In this document: positions 1-11,039 of the stretch, piece after piece
How positions within the stretch are numbered: the first letter of the stretch is position 1
Layout: each line of letters begins with the position of its first letter
Assembly: GCA_946699065.1 (NCBI GenBank)
Contig: CAMPDV010001248.1
Location: 56,960-120,959 of the forward strand
Origin: Loxodes magnus
Taxonomy: Eukaryota > Ciliophora > Karyorelictea > Loxodida > Loxodidae
Direction: 5' to 3'
Length of the DNA: 64,000 nucleotides
Made by a program: the position numbers and the translations under genes
The notes under the pieces: generated by a model
Database searches by the model: none
The model's input: the letters and a program-made list of their open reading frames with translations, nothing else
Told to the model about the DNA's origin: nothing

Positions 1-693
1 ACAGATTACATTAATCCAATAACTAGATATAATAACTGCATTGAAATATATAATTATGAGATAAATCAAGTAAACGGTATAGTACTTAAGAAAGTACCAA
101 GTCATCCAGTTTTCAGTAAAATTTTTGATTTCTATAGTTTCTTCCTTAGCATTGTATTTAGTAGATGAAAATAAACTATCAAAAACTGTTGCTAATAATA
201 AGAAGATACTGAGATGGAAAAATTGTATGCAAATATCTCAAAGCTTTTCTTCGGAAGTATGAGCATTGCTCATGGACTTAACTTTGCTTTTATAGCTATT
301 CATAGTATATTTTTCTTTTACTGAATCTTAGGGTGCTTTTATAGAATTTTGAATATTATAAAGCTACGAGGGAAGAAAATGTGGTAAAATGCTTTATATA
401 TCGAAGAAGTTTAAGGCAAACCACCTATTCTTATCACCAATATAAACAAATATATGGAAGTTAATGAATAAACTTGAAACGAACTAGGGAAAGTAAAAAA
501 TACTGAAGAAGTTAACCAGTTTAAAGAGAAGGTGATTAAGGAGTAAATTAACGAAATTATGATATATAACAAAAAGTTCAAGTAAGAGATGACTTGCATT
601 TATAAATGGTCCCTCATATTTTTAATTTCAACTGGAATGCTAATTTTTAACACTGTAATGTTTGAGTCGTTAGTTTATAAAAATTTAAAATGA
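1..693 (+). CDS. Membrane protein of the palindrome cassette family, inner type (5' end outside window)
   Basis: Reading from base 1 with UAR=Gln and UGA=Trp gives about 230 codons that align throughout with the intact gene at 23,048-24,205. Shared motifs are NPITRYNN, IEIYNYE and an MIYNK block before YKWS. There are about three hydrophobic segments: FYSFFL near the start, a long one in the middle and one at the C-terminus. TAA in 'MW-TAA-NAL' stands where the sister has CAA. TGA at 691 may be read through, because the sister also has Trp there and LLF/LLL-like text continues in both. The Gln-rich N-terminus lies off the window. I do not recognise the family. It is followed by an outer-type paralogue, as in the palindrome arms, so this is an older copy of the same cassette. 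Confidence 0.75.
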
Positions 694-1645
694 CTTAAAG
701 AAACTTATCTACTTTTTATATTAAAATATTACCATAATTCATTTATTTAAATTTGCATTTAACCTTTTATTAATAGTGTCTTCATTGAGGAATCCATCTA
801 AGTAACTATTTTCTTTTTATCAACTATCTTAAGTGTATTTTGCTATTAAACAATAAAAAATATTAGATTGCTTAATTATTTTGTAATAAATTAAAATCCA
901 ACAGCTTTTAAGATTTTATAATGGCTTAATTTTAAAATAATTAATAGTAAAAGAAGCAAAATTTAACATTTGTAGAGATACTCTTAACTCATAATAAAAG
1001 GTAATTCAATTCTAAAATGAAAAGTATTAGATAAAATTGATAACAGATCAAATTTAAAGAATGATAAAGTGCTAGAAAAGGCTTTAAAATAATCTTCTTT
1101 ATATACATTTTTCAATTTATAATTATTTATTTAGTTGCTAAACTAAAGACAAATAAGCAAGTTTAATAGTCATCAGCATTATTATATATTCAACCCTATT
1201 ACTCCTATTTATTTTCTTAAAATTGAATAATATCTATGAGCAGAATCTCTCAATAAATTATGATAGATCATCATTAGAAATTGCTTACTTAAATAGATAG
1301 AATCTAATTATTCTTATGAATATAAATAAAGATAAGTCTTTTAATTTAAGCAATAGTTTGAATTACATATATTTAATCCTATAATTTTAACTATCGTTTT
1401 TAAAAAGACATTACTATATAAAAAATTTTGGCTAAAATAATAAATAGCTTTGATAAGACAGTTAAAGATATTTTTAGAATTAGATTATTATGATGGAAAT
1501 GATAAAATATGAATAGAAGGAAAAGTAGAAAGATTTAGCAAAATATAGTTGCTTAAAGGGATTTGCTTATATAAGTTTAAATTAATAAATAGATGAAAAC
1601 TTTAAAACTTTTTTGTCTAGAAATTCTAATGAAATATATATTTAT
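694..1645. other. AT-rich spacer, no gene seen
   Basis: The spacer lies between the inner- and outer-type membrane genes. It is about 0.95 kb here against about 0.59 kb in the palindrome arms. I see no coding texture on either strand. Confidence 0.5.
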
Positions 1646-1685
1646 AATCATTAGCATATTCAAATTAAATTAGCCGTTACTAAAT
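1646..1685 (+). promoter_or_regulatory. Conserved ~40-bp upstream block of the membrane-gene family
   Basis: The block starts AATCATTAGCAT and ends TAGCCGTTACTAAAT, 45 bp before the ATG at 1731. The same block precedes the palindrome genes, ending TAGTCGTTACTAACT at 40 bp before the ATG. Conserved sequence at a nearly fixed distance suggests a core promoter or 5' leader element. The function is inferred. Confidence 0.6.
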
Positions 1686-1730
1686 ATAATAATACTTGAC
1701 TTTACATCATAATTTTTATAATAAGTTACT

Positions 1731-2965
1731 ATGTCATCATAGGAACCTTTAAAAAAGTGATATGTACGTTTTAGAAGGCCTAGAAAGCATCAAGAAATGC
1801 TAGGACGGCAAGATACCCAAATTTAAAAAGAGATGTAAGTTCCCTATCCCTAATTGTCTAATAATGTAAATCCCATATAAATTCAACCCTTATCTTAATC
1901 TTAAGGTCTCACATCTCAGCAATAAATCAGGCAAACAGGTCAATAAACATAATAGAATACGAATAATCTTACGTATCAGAGTCACTAAGACATGAAAATA
2001 AGCGAATTAAATGATCAATAGGATAATTGAATGCTTTAAAAATAAGTCAATACATAAACAAAAAATTAAAAAGAAGGACAATTTATAAATAACTAAGGAA
2101 TATTATAGAAGGGAACTAATCCCATAAACATATAATAGACAATAACTTCTTTTAGTTCTTAAAATTAAATTCAAGCCAATCGTTAAAGTATAAAGAAAGA
2201 TTAAAGTGATAATTTAAGTTAAAAATTAAGAGATAGTATGAATCCAATTACTCGTTACAATAATTGTATTAAGATATATAATTATGAAGTAAATTAAGTT
2301 CAAGGAAAAAAACTACTGAAAGTACCAGAGTTGAAAATTTACAGTTATTTCTTTGATTTTTACATTTTGTTTTTATAATGAGCCTTAAAAGATACTAAAC
2401 AACCAACTTTTGCTGTCAGCAAAAGGCCGTAAAAAAGACTGTAAAATAAACATTTGATAACGTTAAAATTTATTTAGTAAAACTATTATTTTAAGCACTT
2501 GTGTTTGCTCCCTATGCAAATTTAGCTTTAATTGGAATACATGGGATTTTCTTTATTTACTTCCTCATGGCATGAGCAATTCGTATATATAATTTAAAGA
2601 AAATAAGCGAGAAAAGCATGTGGTAAAACGCTCTTTTCATCCAAGAAGAAGAAAATAAACCTTAAATATTGAGAGGATTAGCTAACGACTTTGTAGAAGT
2701 TTCCGGTCTAAACTGAGAATAGTTTGCTTATGTCATAAACAAAGATGAAGTCATTGATTTTAAAATAAAAGTTTAATAAGAAAACATTAAAGAGTTTATG
2801 ATATATAATAAGCATTTTTTAAAGGAATAAAGATATTTATACAAATGGTCCCCTTTTTTTATCATGGTTACTGGTTATATAACTTCCATTATAGTGATTT
2901 TATACAAATTAATATATACAAGTATGTTTTTAGAGAAAAACTCAACAGGAATGCCAGGGAAATGA
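1731..2965 (+). pseudogene. Membrane protein of the palindrome cassette family, outer type (older copy)
   Basis: This paralogue of the intact gene at 24,870-26,048 starts with the same MSSQEP...KWYVRFR N-terminus. A long Gln/Asn-rich stretch full of TAA/TAG codons follows, then LRDSMNPITRYNN, IYNYE, LKVPE and membrane segments around LIGIHGIFFIYFLMAWAIRIYN and SPFFIMVTGY. TGA codes Trp at several places where the sister also has TGA. Compared with the sister, one base appears to be missing shortly before the CCQQK segment, so the frame changes there. I therefore call it a probable pseudogene, although a sequencing error cannot be excluded. Its function is unknown. Confidence 0.7.
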
Positions 2966-3675
2966 GTGCCGTGGAGATTAAAATTAATTATTTTGACTTT
3001 ATTATAAAATAAATTTTAATCAAACTTAAAGAAAAAAATTAAGTTAATGGTTAGAGCATTTTAAATATTTTTAAGTTATAAATTCTTTATTCCTTTTCAT
3101 ATTTATATTATCTCTTTATAGCTTTTATCCCTTTATTACTTATAGCTTCATAGCAATATTTGAAAACTCTAAAAGTAATTTCTTTTGATTTGTAGAAAAG
3201 TAATCTATTTTATAATTTAAGATAATCTTAATAAATCAAGGTTAATATTTGTTATTTTTTCATCATTACTTCATATATCAATTTAGCTTAAGCAATCAGG
3301 ACATCTCTTTTTTTATTAATAAGCTATTTGTCATTTTTTCATTTTTCATTAAATCCTTGCAGTTAGTTAAGATATAAATCACTAAATTTTGACTAGTTGG
3401 ATATAGTAAAATTTTTAAATTTAATCTTATTTTAAAATTCTTAATATATCTTAAGAGTATTCAAATATTAACACAAGCTAACTTAATTAAAATATTCGCC
3501 ATGTTTTAGAAGTATATATTTGAATGAATTTTCCTTCCTAAATAAAAGAAAAAATACGATGTAAGGCACTAATAGAAATAATATATACTTTCAAATAAAT
3601 CACTAAAATAATACATTTCCTAAGCTTTTCATAAGTCTTGCGCTTATTTTATTTCTATAAATAGATTTAATGCTT
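2966..3675. other. AT-rich spacer, no gene seen
   Basis: T-rich sequence without coding texture between the membrane gene and the first CCHC element. Confidence 0.5.
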
Positions 3676-4508
3676 ATTACTATCTTTTAAAAAAAAATGG
3701 TGGTGGTTTCAATAAGGGCTTCATGACCACCTCTTCCTAAGCTAAAAAGGAAGGGAGGAAGCAAGAAACCAATTCTCAGCAGTCGTCTTAACTTTAACCC
3801 CAACTTTTTTCTTAACATCCTGGAACCTAGGGCAACCAGGAATAATATAAAGAAATTAAAAAAATCTAACATTCGGAAACTCCAACTTCAAGCGAGAAGC
3901 CAAGGAAACAGATGAAGTCTGCCCTTCACCAGGAGGTTTCTTAATTCAATCCTTCTGGCTAGATGAGTATGGAGCAGCTCATAAAAGTGGTCCTAAACCT
4001 CCAGGAAGAGGTTTAAAAATTGAAGCATTTGAACGAAAAACTAATGATAAAGCTAGAAGAAAATAACTAAATTGAGGAGTCTCGTATAGACAACTAAGAG
4101 CGCTAAATGGATACATTCTACAACATCCAAAATCACTAGGATATGAACACAACTAAGCTAAAGGATCTTGTTATGAAATAAGAATAGGAGATTCAACTTC
4201 TTAAAGAATCAAGAATGGAACAACTGAATACTGGATCGATCCCAATGGTTGTCGAACACTAAGCTTAACCTCGGATGAGACTAATCCCGATTAGGAAGAG
4301 ATGCTTCTGCTGCGGAAGCCAACAACATCTTTATCGGAACTGTCGGAAATTCCTATAGAAACAACGGAGGGGAACGCGTAATCTTCCTATCGACCCAAAC
4401 ATTTTAATTAACAGCGAGGAGCTTGAAGCACTGTACTCCTGACAGGGTGAAATTCCCTAAAAACGGAGAAACTTTTTAGTTATTAAATTAAATTACTATC
4501 TTTTAAAA
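3676..4508 (+). mobile_element. CCHC-only retroelement-like unit with 17-bp flanking direct repeats
   Basis: The perfect 17-bp repeat ATTACTATCTTTTAAAA occurs at 3676-3692 and at 4492-4508. Between the copies is a unit of about 0.8 kb with an ATG five bases inside the left repeat and a GC-rich hairpin near the right end (GGG-TGAAATT-CCC at about 4445). There are no LTRs, no terminal inverted repeats and no polymerase. Variable-length target duplications and a 3' hairpin fit target-primed retrotransposition by a LINE. The coding part is related to the units at 8.3 and 39.1 kb. Confidence 0.7.
3697..4442 (+). CDS. Coiled-coil CCHC zinc-knuckle protein (ORF1-like)
   Basis: The product, about 240 aa, has a Gln/Ser-rich N-terminus and then a conserved block. 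Here SALHQEVS and PSGQMSMEQLIKVVLNLQ match SALHQETS and PSGQMSVEQLIKVVLSLQ in the gene at 39,153-40,001. A charged coiled coil follows, then a perfect C-X2-C-X4-H-X4-C knuckle (CFCCGSQQHLYRNC) about 45 residues before the end. TAG here faces CAA or CAG in the sister. It ends SEELEALYS-TGA; the 9.2-kb relative ends DEDMYS-TGA, so TGA is probably the stop. Such proteins bind single-stranded nucleic acid and act as ORF1 chaperones in non-LTR elements. A cellular RNA-binding role is the alternative. Confidence 0.7.
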
Positions 4509-5731
4509 TTATTTATATAGTTCAAAAAATAAGCATCAACTTATAATAAATACTAAAATCTATTAAGCAATTATGTAATCACACTTTTAAGAGGCAATCA
4601 TTTCAGAATTTTAATAATTTTACTACCAAATTGAAAAACAGAAGATACATGTTTATAATAATGTTTTCTAATAATTTTCAAATGAAGTGCTATTTATACA
4701 ATTCTATTGAAAATATAAAAGAATTAGGATTTACGTAAAAAATCAAAGACTTAACTAAAGATATTTATCTAATCTATTAAAATATTATACAACTAATATT
4801 CTTATTTAGATTTGCATACATTTTTTAAATATCTTCATTTTTGACTCTAAAATTCTTGAAAAATTTTATTATTTTTAAGTTCAATTGATAGCAAGATGTA
4901 ATAAATAATTTTAAATTATCCTAATCTTTGAATTATAATAATTTATCTTAAATTCTACTTATTTGTGTTGCTAAAAATTAAAATTAATTTTAAATAAAAT
5001 TTGCAAATACTTTTGGGATTAAAATATTTAAGAATGATACTACCCTCATTAAATAAAGCATTACATAAAAGATTTAAATTATCTTTATTAATTATTTGCC
5101 TAATATATTATTAAAGCTATTTGCTTTTTATACAATTAAATTTTTAATAATTACTTAGATAAATAAAGGACTAAAAGAGGAATTACTAATATAAGTGCTA
5201 TTTCATTTTATAAGATTAAAATAAAATTTTAATGTAGACTATTTCATTAAATAATAATATAATCTCTTTATGATTTTAAAGCTTAGGTTATTAGAAATCC
5301 TTGCTGTAATAAAGATAGCTATATCTAATACTTTTTTATAGAAACTTTCTTTTTTTTAATTTGTTTGATTGCTAATGCAAAAAATAAAAATTGAAAGTTA
5401 ACTTATCTCAAGAACAAATCTATTAAAAAAATGCATAAAGAAATTAGTGAAATGTTGAGGATCTATAAGTAATAAAATGTAGAATTAAAAAAGTATATTA
5501 CAAGTTAATTTGTATAGAAAAATCTAAAAATCATTATTTTTTCATAAAACATAAGTTTAAATTTAGTTATAAATAATACAAATTATAATATTTCTTTATT
5601 TAGAACAATTAAAATTAAATTTATTATTAAGTTATTTATAATTTACGCATCAATTTATCTTTAATTTTTTAAGTAATTACTAGAAACATTTTACTTAATT
5701 TTTTAATTATTAATTTAAACTAAAAAAGTTT
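4509..5731. other. AT-rich spacer, no gene seen
   Basis: Extremely AT-rich with long T and A runs. I see no motif or coding texture. Confidence 0.5.
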
Positions 5732-6020
5732 TTGAACCGGAAACTCCTTTCCGATTGCACGACTTGACGCTCTCTTTTTATGGAATAACGGGGATATCCT
5801 GTTGTGCTCCAGGAGCAGCTGCTAGGGAGCTCCATCGCTATGAGCAGCCAGGCTTCAAGCCCCTACCAAGAGCGTATAATCTCAAAGACAGTGTTCCCTT
5901 CAGAAAATGATTCCGACCAGGGACTTTCTCAGCGACAGGAAAGGAACTTGTTCCTAGTCATAAAACCAGAAAGTGTTGTCACGAAGGTCATTCTCAGCTC
6001 CCACCATATTTTCAATTATT
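5732..6020. other. GC-rich, self-complementary island: structured ncRNA or small coding insert
   Basis: About 290 bp close to 50% GC stand out from very AT-rich flanks. Complementary pairs seen are CGGAAA/TTTCCG, ACGCTCT/AGAGCGT (about 95 bases apart), GCTGCT/AGCAGC, GGGAGCT/AGCTCCC and AGGAAC/GTTCCT. Nested pairs like these suggest a structured RNA, strand undecided. On +, an ATG at 5780 opens about 85 codons ending ..SSHHIFNYFTKFL, but all frames are open in this code, so this is weak. The 3' part (CACGAAGGTCATTCTCAGC) recalls the 3' conserved region of RNase MRP RNA. That likeness is from memory and untested. No pol III box was established. Confidence 0.4.
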
Positions 6021-8310
6021 TTACCAAATTTTTATAATGAATATAGTATAATATTTAATTTAATCTTCTTTCTAGTAGAACTAAAAATAATTAATTTTCA
6101 TTAACTAAATAATCTGTTTAAAAGTTATTTGTTTTCATTTAAAAATTTAAATTATTTTTTAGAAACTTTCTATAATTTTTAAAATTGTTATTTCTATGAT
6201 AATATTTTATTTCATATTTAAAAAAATTATAAAAGTGAAATTAATCTTTAACTATCTATTTTAGATAGCTCTGCCTATCTCAAGAAATTTAAGATAAATA
6301 AAAATTTATGCTAATGAATAGCACTATATCCATTTAATATACTACAAAGTCTAAATCTACATGAATTCAAAAAACTTTAAATTTGTGCTATAGCTATTAT
6401 GTCAAATTTAGTCTAAAGGTTATTTTATTAATGACAAATATTTTTTTCTTTCTATGAAACCAGAATTTAGAAAAATTCCCTAGAAAATGTTAATAAGACC
6501 TAACAAGAAAATAATTAATATCATCAAGAAAAGCATAAAAACAAATTTAAGATTTATAAATATCTTCAAATTTTGTGACAATGTAAATTTTCATCAATTT
6601 GCAAGTTTCTCAATTTATTTTTTTATTATTTAAAAAGTAAATAGATATAATAAAGAAAAACTAAATATTTTACTCCCTTAATAGCCCAAAATTTTCCATA
6701 AATTAAAGGCATTAATAATTGTTTTTTCTATGTAATATAAGGTTCATAATCCCTCTATTCTTTTTCTTTATTTTCCTGAATTTTCTTTTTATTTGATTAT
6801 TTCAAACATTTGAATTATTTTTTATTTTAACATACAATAAATATTTTTATTGTAAAATTAAGCATTTTTATAAATTCTTGAAATTAATTAATGCAACCTT
6901 TATTTTATGGTTATGACTCCATATGTCGTAGTTCCTAATAATTTACGAATATCCAATTCATACTATAGAATATAATATATAATTTGGAATATGTTCTAAA
7001 TTTCATATCTATCTACAACAAATCTAAGTAGATATTCAAATTACTTTTCTAAAAATATAAAAAGCTGATTTAATTGCATCTTAATAATCTTATGAAATGC
7101 AAAAAACCAGAAAGAAGTTATGTTCTAAAATACAATTTCAGTCTATGAAGAAAAGTTAAAAAAATAGAAAAAGTTGATTTATATATAAGAGAAAACTACA
7201 TTTTCTGAAACTAGACAAATAAGTTTTAAATAAATAATTATAGCAAAATTTAATTAGAAGAAAATCTATATGCTAAAAAAGAAATAAGAAAAATTAATGG
7301 AATTCTTAATAAACTTGAAAATAGTTCATTCAACACCTACTCTAAAAAAGTTAGATAAAAATAATTTTTAATTATGAAATATAGTAAAATGATTAATGTA
7401 TAAAATATAAACAAAAATAATTAAAAAAATATAGAATAAATAGTAATAAAGTAGCAAGAAATTTATAAATAAACTGAATATTATGATTAAAGAAGTGATA
7501 GGATTAATTAGAAAATATTAAATTGAAAAAATAAATGAGAAAAAGATTTATTTTACAATTTGCAAAAGCATCGTCACGAAATTTTCACTAAAACTTTAAA
7601 TAAATAAAAAAATTACTAAAAAATGAATAAGAAAATAAAGAAAAAATTAAAGAAATAAATCTAAGGAAATGTAAAAAGGTATCAAGAGAAGTTATACTTT
7701 AGATAATGAAGATTATATAAAAGAATTAAACATATCAACAAAAAGAGATTATATAATAAGAAATTAAACAATTATAAAAGTATAAGTTAGTTGAATTTTA
7801 ATAACTTGCAATCAACAGAAATATCTAAAGCTTGCCTGGAAAAGACTGAAAAAAGATTTAAGAATTTTTTGTATATATTCTTGCTATTTTAATTCTTAGA
7901 CAGTAAAATTTTATAAGCATTTCTAAATTTAATCTTAAATATCTAATGAAAGCACTTAAGTTGTTTTTGCTTAAGGAATTTAATTAATTATTGCCATAAA
8001 TAGCATCAATTACTAAGTTTGATTGTAATAATGATATAATAAATTAAGCTTTTTAATTTATTGGAAGATGAATTTGGGATCTAAGAACAGTAATGTATTT
8101 GAAGACTATCAATGCATATATTAGTATGATTTTTTACTGGTAAGAATAGCCATAAAAAAATTGCAAGTAATTTGCATTTTTACGTAATCTGTCTTCGAAA
8201 ATTTCATTATTTCCTTTTAAATACTTCATGTTCTTATCTCCTCAATATTGTGTTTTTGAAAAATGTAAAAATCTATAGAGAATTTTAATCATGCCTTTTA
8301 ATTACATTTT
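6021..8310. other. AT-rich spacer with a purine-rich stretch at 7,080-7,870
   Basis: 6,021-7,080 shows nothing. 7,080-7,870 is A-rich on + and can be read as a Lys/Asn/Ile-rich chain, for example from ATG 7098. There is no domain or paralogue to support it, so I do not call a gene. 7,870-8,310 again shows nothing. Confidence 0.4.
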
Positions 8311-9294
8311 TATATTTCAGAAATGAATTTTATAAGAAGAAAAAGACCCAGGAATTTAAACCTTAAATTCTAACCTTGAAGATCAATCTTAAGTCTCAGT
8401 TAACTATCAAGAACCAAGAATTCAAAAAAGATAAATCTACTCCTGTTAAGGATTGGGAAATACGGAATTTCCTAGCATACTGAAAAAACTTGAGAAACCC
8501 CACGAGCAAGACATTATTTAGCTTTATTCATTAATTGAGAAAATGAATACCGAAATATAGATCCTGAAGGCGGAAAACTTGAAACTTCGACTTCTTTTGT
8601 AAGATAGAAAAAAGGAAGATCAAGACTTGATAAGTAAGGTTTAGTTTTAAATTGAAGCCTTAACTTCCTAATTTGAACTATTAGAAAAAAACCTAGTAGC
8701 AAATCAATAGAAAATTAAAGAAGAAATTCGATTATCAATAAAAAAAAACTAACTTCAATCAGATAAGATGGAAATTGAAAAAATGTAAATAGAATCAAAA
8801 TTTTAATTCAAGCCTTTAATAAAACGTCGCTATTGTTGTCAAAAGGCTGGACATTTTTGGAAATAATGTCCGAAGTGAAGAAGAGTACTTGAGCAGCACC
8901 GTAAAGAATTTGGAACATCGAGGAGGCTATATTGTAACTACTCTAGAGGTATTTACAGAAAGAGCTGATATTAAATGATTCAAGTGTGACACTAATCAAA
9001 CAGTATCTTGGTAATTAATAGTAACAGGATTAATAGCTTTAAAAGGACAAAAATGACCTTAGAATTTGTTTAGAGAAGCTGGAGAAAAATTACAAGAAGA
9101 TGGAAGAACAATTCTATGAGCTTATTGAAGAGAAAGAAGAATTATCTCAGTTTGAAATTGATTCAGATGAAGACATGTACAGTTGAGTATTGAATATAAA
9201 AACTTTTATTGTCTTTAATTTGAGGAAACATTTCCTCTAATTAAAGATGACCCTAACCCTTATAGTTAAAATTAATTGATTATATTTCAGAAAT
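8311..9294 (+). mobile_element. CCHC-only retroelement-like unit with 14-bp flanking direct repeats
   Basis: TATATTTCAGAAAT occurs perfectly at 8311-8324 and 9281-9294. The enclosed ~0.96 kb codes for a coiled-coil/CCHC protein and carries a hairpin (GAGGAAA-CA-TTTCCTC, at about 9220) near its 3' end. As in the other units, an ATG lies at the very start. No reverse transcriptase is present, so movement would need a partner element such as the LINE at 44.5-50 kb. Confidence 0.65.
8323..9186 (+). CDS. Coiled-coil CCHC zinc-knuckle protein (ORF1-like), diverged
   Basis: From about 8,326 a long charged chain reads through Gln codons written TAA/TAG. It includes FPSILKKLEK and a coiled coil (LIEKMNTEIQILKAENLKL). 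A variant knuckle follows at about 8,832-8,870: CC-QKAG-H-FWKQ-C, with the first two cysteines adjacent instead of C-X2-C. A second, degenerate knuckle reads LYCNYSRGIYRKSW; the 39-kb relative has LYCSAEGNIYKKRW, with TGA here facing TGG there. The acidic end FEIDSDEDMYS-TGA resembles that of the 3.7-kb relative. The parts do not all fall in one frame, so exact ends are uncertain. Confidence 0.55.
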
Positions 9295-10318
9295 TTATTA
9301 CAAATTTTGCATTACATTTATTCAGCTAGTGCTACTTCTTTACCTCGATATAACAAATCTTTTGAATCAGAATTTATCCTAAATATATTTTTGCCTTTTT
9401 TAATGAATAAATTTATTGACTAGTACTTTTCTTATGCAACTATTATAAGATTTAGATTTATTACTTTTATAAACTTAAGGATTAATTTAGATTTAATTAA
9501 AGTTATTTACTAAACTATTTTGTTATTTTATTTATTCTTCTAGTTCTGTTTGAATAGCTTTAAGTAAATTATTAAGCAATTATAAACTCTCTATTCATTT
9601 TAAATATTCTTATCAATTATTCTTTACTAATTATCATTATTGAATTAAAATCCTCTTGAATATTTTACCAGCTTTCAAAATTTAACTTATTGGAAATAGT
9701 TTTTAAAATTAAATTTTTTCAGAATTAAATTATTTTTTAAGTTATTAATATTTAAAAACAAAAAATTAAATGAAGAGGAAAATAATAATTAAATCTCATT
9801 AGATTTCGTAAAGACTGGGTTTGACTAATTATAATGAGTTTAGCATTCTTTAAAATTTGATTAATTATAGTTTTAAATTTAATATGGTATTTATTTTTAC
9901 TATATCTTATAGTTTAAGCTAACCATTCCTATTAAGATATAAGCTATGAGATCCCTTTTATTTATTTGATTCTCTTATCCTTTATGTCTTTTAAAGTTAA
10001 AATTGCGTTTTATAAGAAACTGAAAAAAGCAATATCAGCATCTTCTATTATCCTTTTGTATAAGAAGAAAATTATAGTTTTAAAATATTTTTATTTATTA
10101 GTTCTTTTATTATAATTTAGTACTTTATTTAAGTATTCATGATATGAGTCTTAGTTACTACAACTATTTTGAAACTTCCTCATTTAATTTTGATTAGAAT
10201 TAAAGGGGTATAATTATTCTTCTATTAGAACTTTTCTTGAGCAAGTTTGCTTATGTAAGCATGTCATTTCTAAAATAAAACATTCAATATTTCATGAGTT
10301 CTTTTATTAATATAAAAA
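9295..10318. other. AT-rich spacer, no gene seen
   Basis: T-rich sequence with no recognisable feature. Confidence 0.5.
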
Positions 10319-10860
10319 ATGGATTCAGACTCTTCAAAAGGAAAAATTAAATAACTTTAACAATAATTACTAAAAAGAGATATAAAAACTGATCGCAGAG
10401 GGTCAAATTTCAAAATCTTAAGTCTTGGATTTAAAAAAATAAGGACTTTGCTATAAACCGTAGTGAATATTCAGAAAGAAATTAACTAATTTAAAAATAA
10501 ATCAGCAGCAAATCGGAATATAAGAGGTAAATTCTATTCCAAAATTAATAGATAAAAAACTCAACTAGTTTAACTTATAGACACAATCAATAAACCAATA
10601 AAATTAAATCAATAGAGATAATATGGATATTGAGAAAGAGCAAAAACTAGTTTATGCATATACCTGGAGAAGTTTATTAAGAAATTTATTCTTTAGGAGG
10701 ATAGAATATCTTGTAAGAAAATGTTAATAGTTTAAATAAAAGTAAAAAAATAGAGAAAAATAATATGGACTTAAACTAACTAAATATGTTGTTCAAGAGA
10801 AGGTAAGATTTATAGAAGAAAACTTTATAAAGGAATGAAATTGCATAATTAAACCACGAT
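10319..10860 (+). CDS. Hypothetical protein-like stretch
   Basis: From ATG 10319 the frame reads MDSDSSKGKIKQ followed by Lys/Gln/Arg-rich text. In the second half a different frame (around DIEKEQKLVYAYTWRSLLRN) looks more protein-like, so there may be a frame change or a short intron. No domain or paralogue was recognised. Purine richness on + is the main support. Confidence 0.3.
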
Positions 10861-11039
10861 GATTTTATTTAAGGAGGAATCATGTTAATCTATTATTATT
10901 ATCTTTAAAATTTATAGATAGCTTATAATGCTTGATAAAAAAATTTAATTTTTTCGCATTACTCATATACCGATTCTATATATATTTTAATTATAAAATT
11001 ACTAGTCTAATTGTCTTAAAGTTGCATCCTTTACACTGT

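Noticed and set aside
3676-4508. LTR-retrotransposon gag gene for the CCHC units
   Set aside because: No LTRs, protease, integrase or RT are nearby, and the flanking direct repeats are short and different for each unit.
7080-7870. Lys/Asn-rich frame on the plus strand
   Set aside because: Low-complexity A-rich DNA with no paralogue, motif or frame preference.
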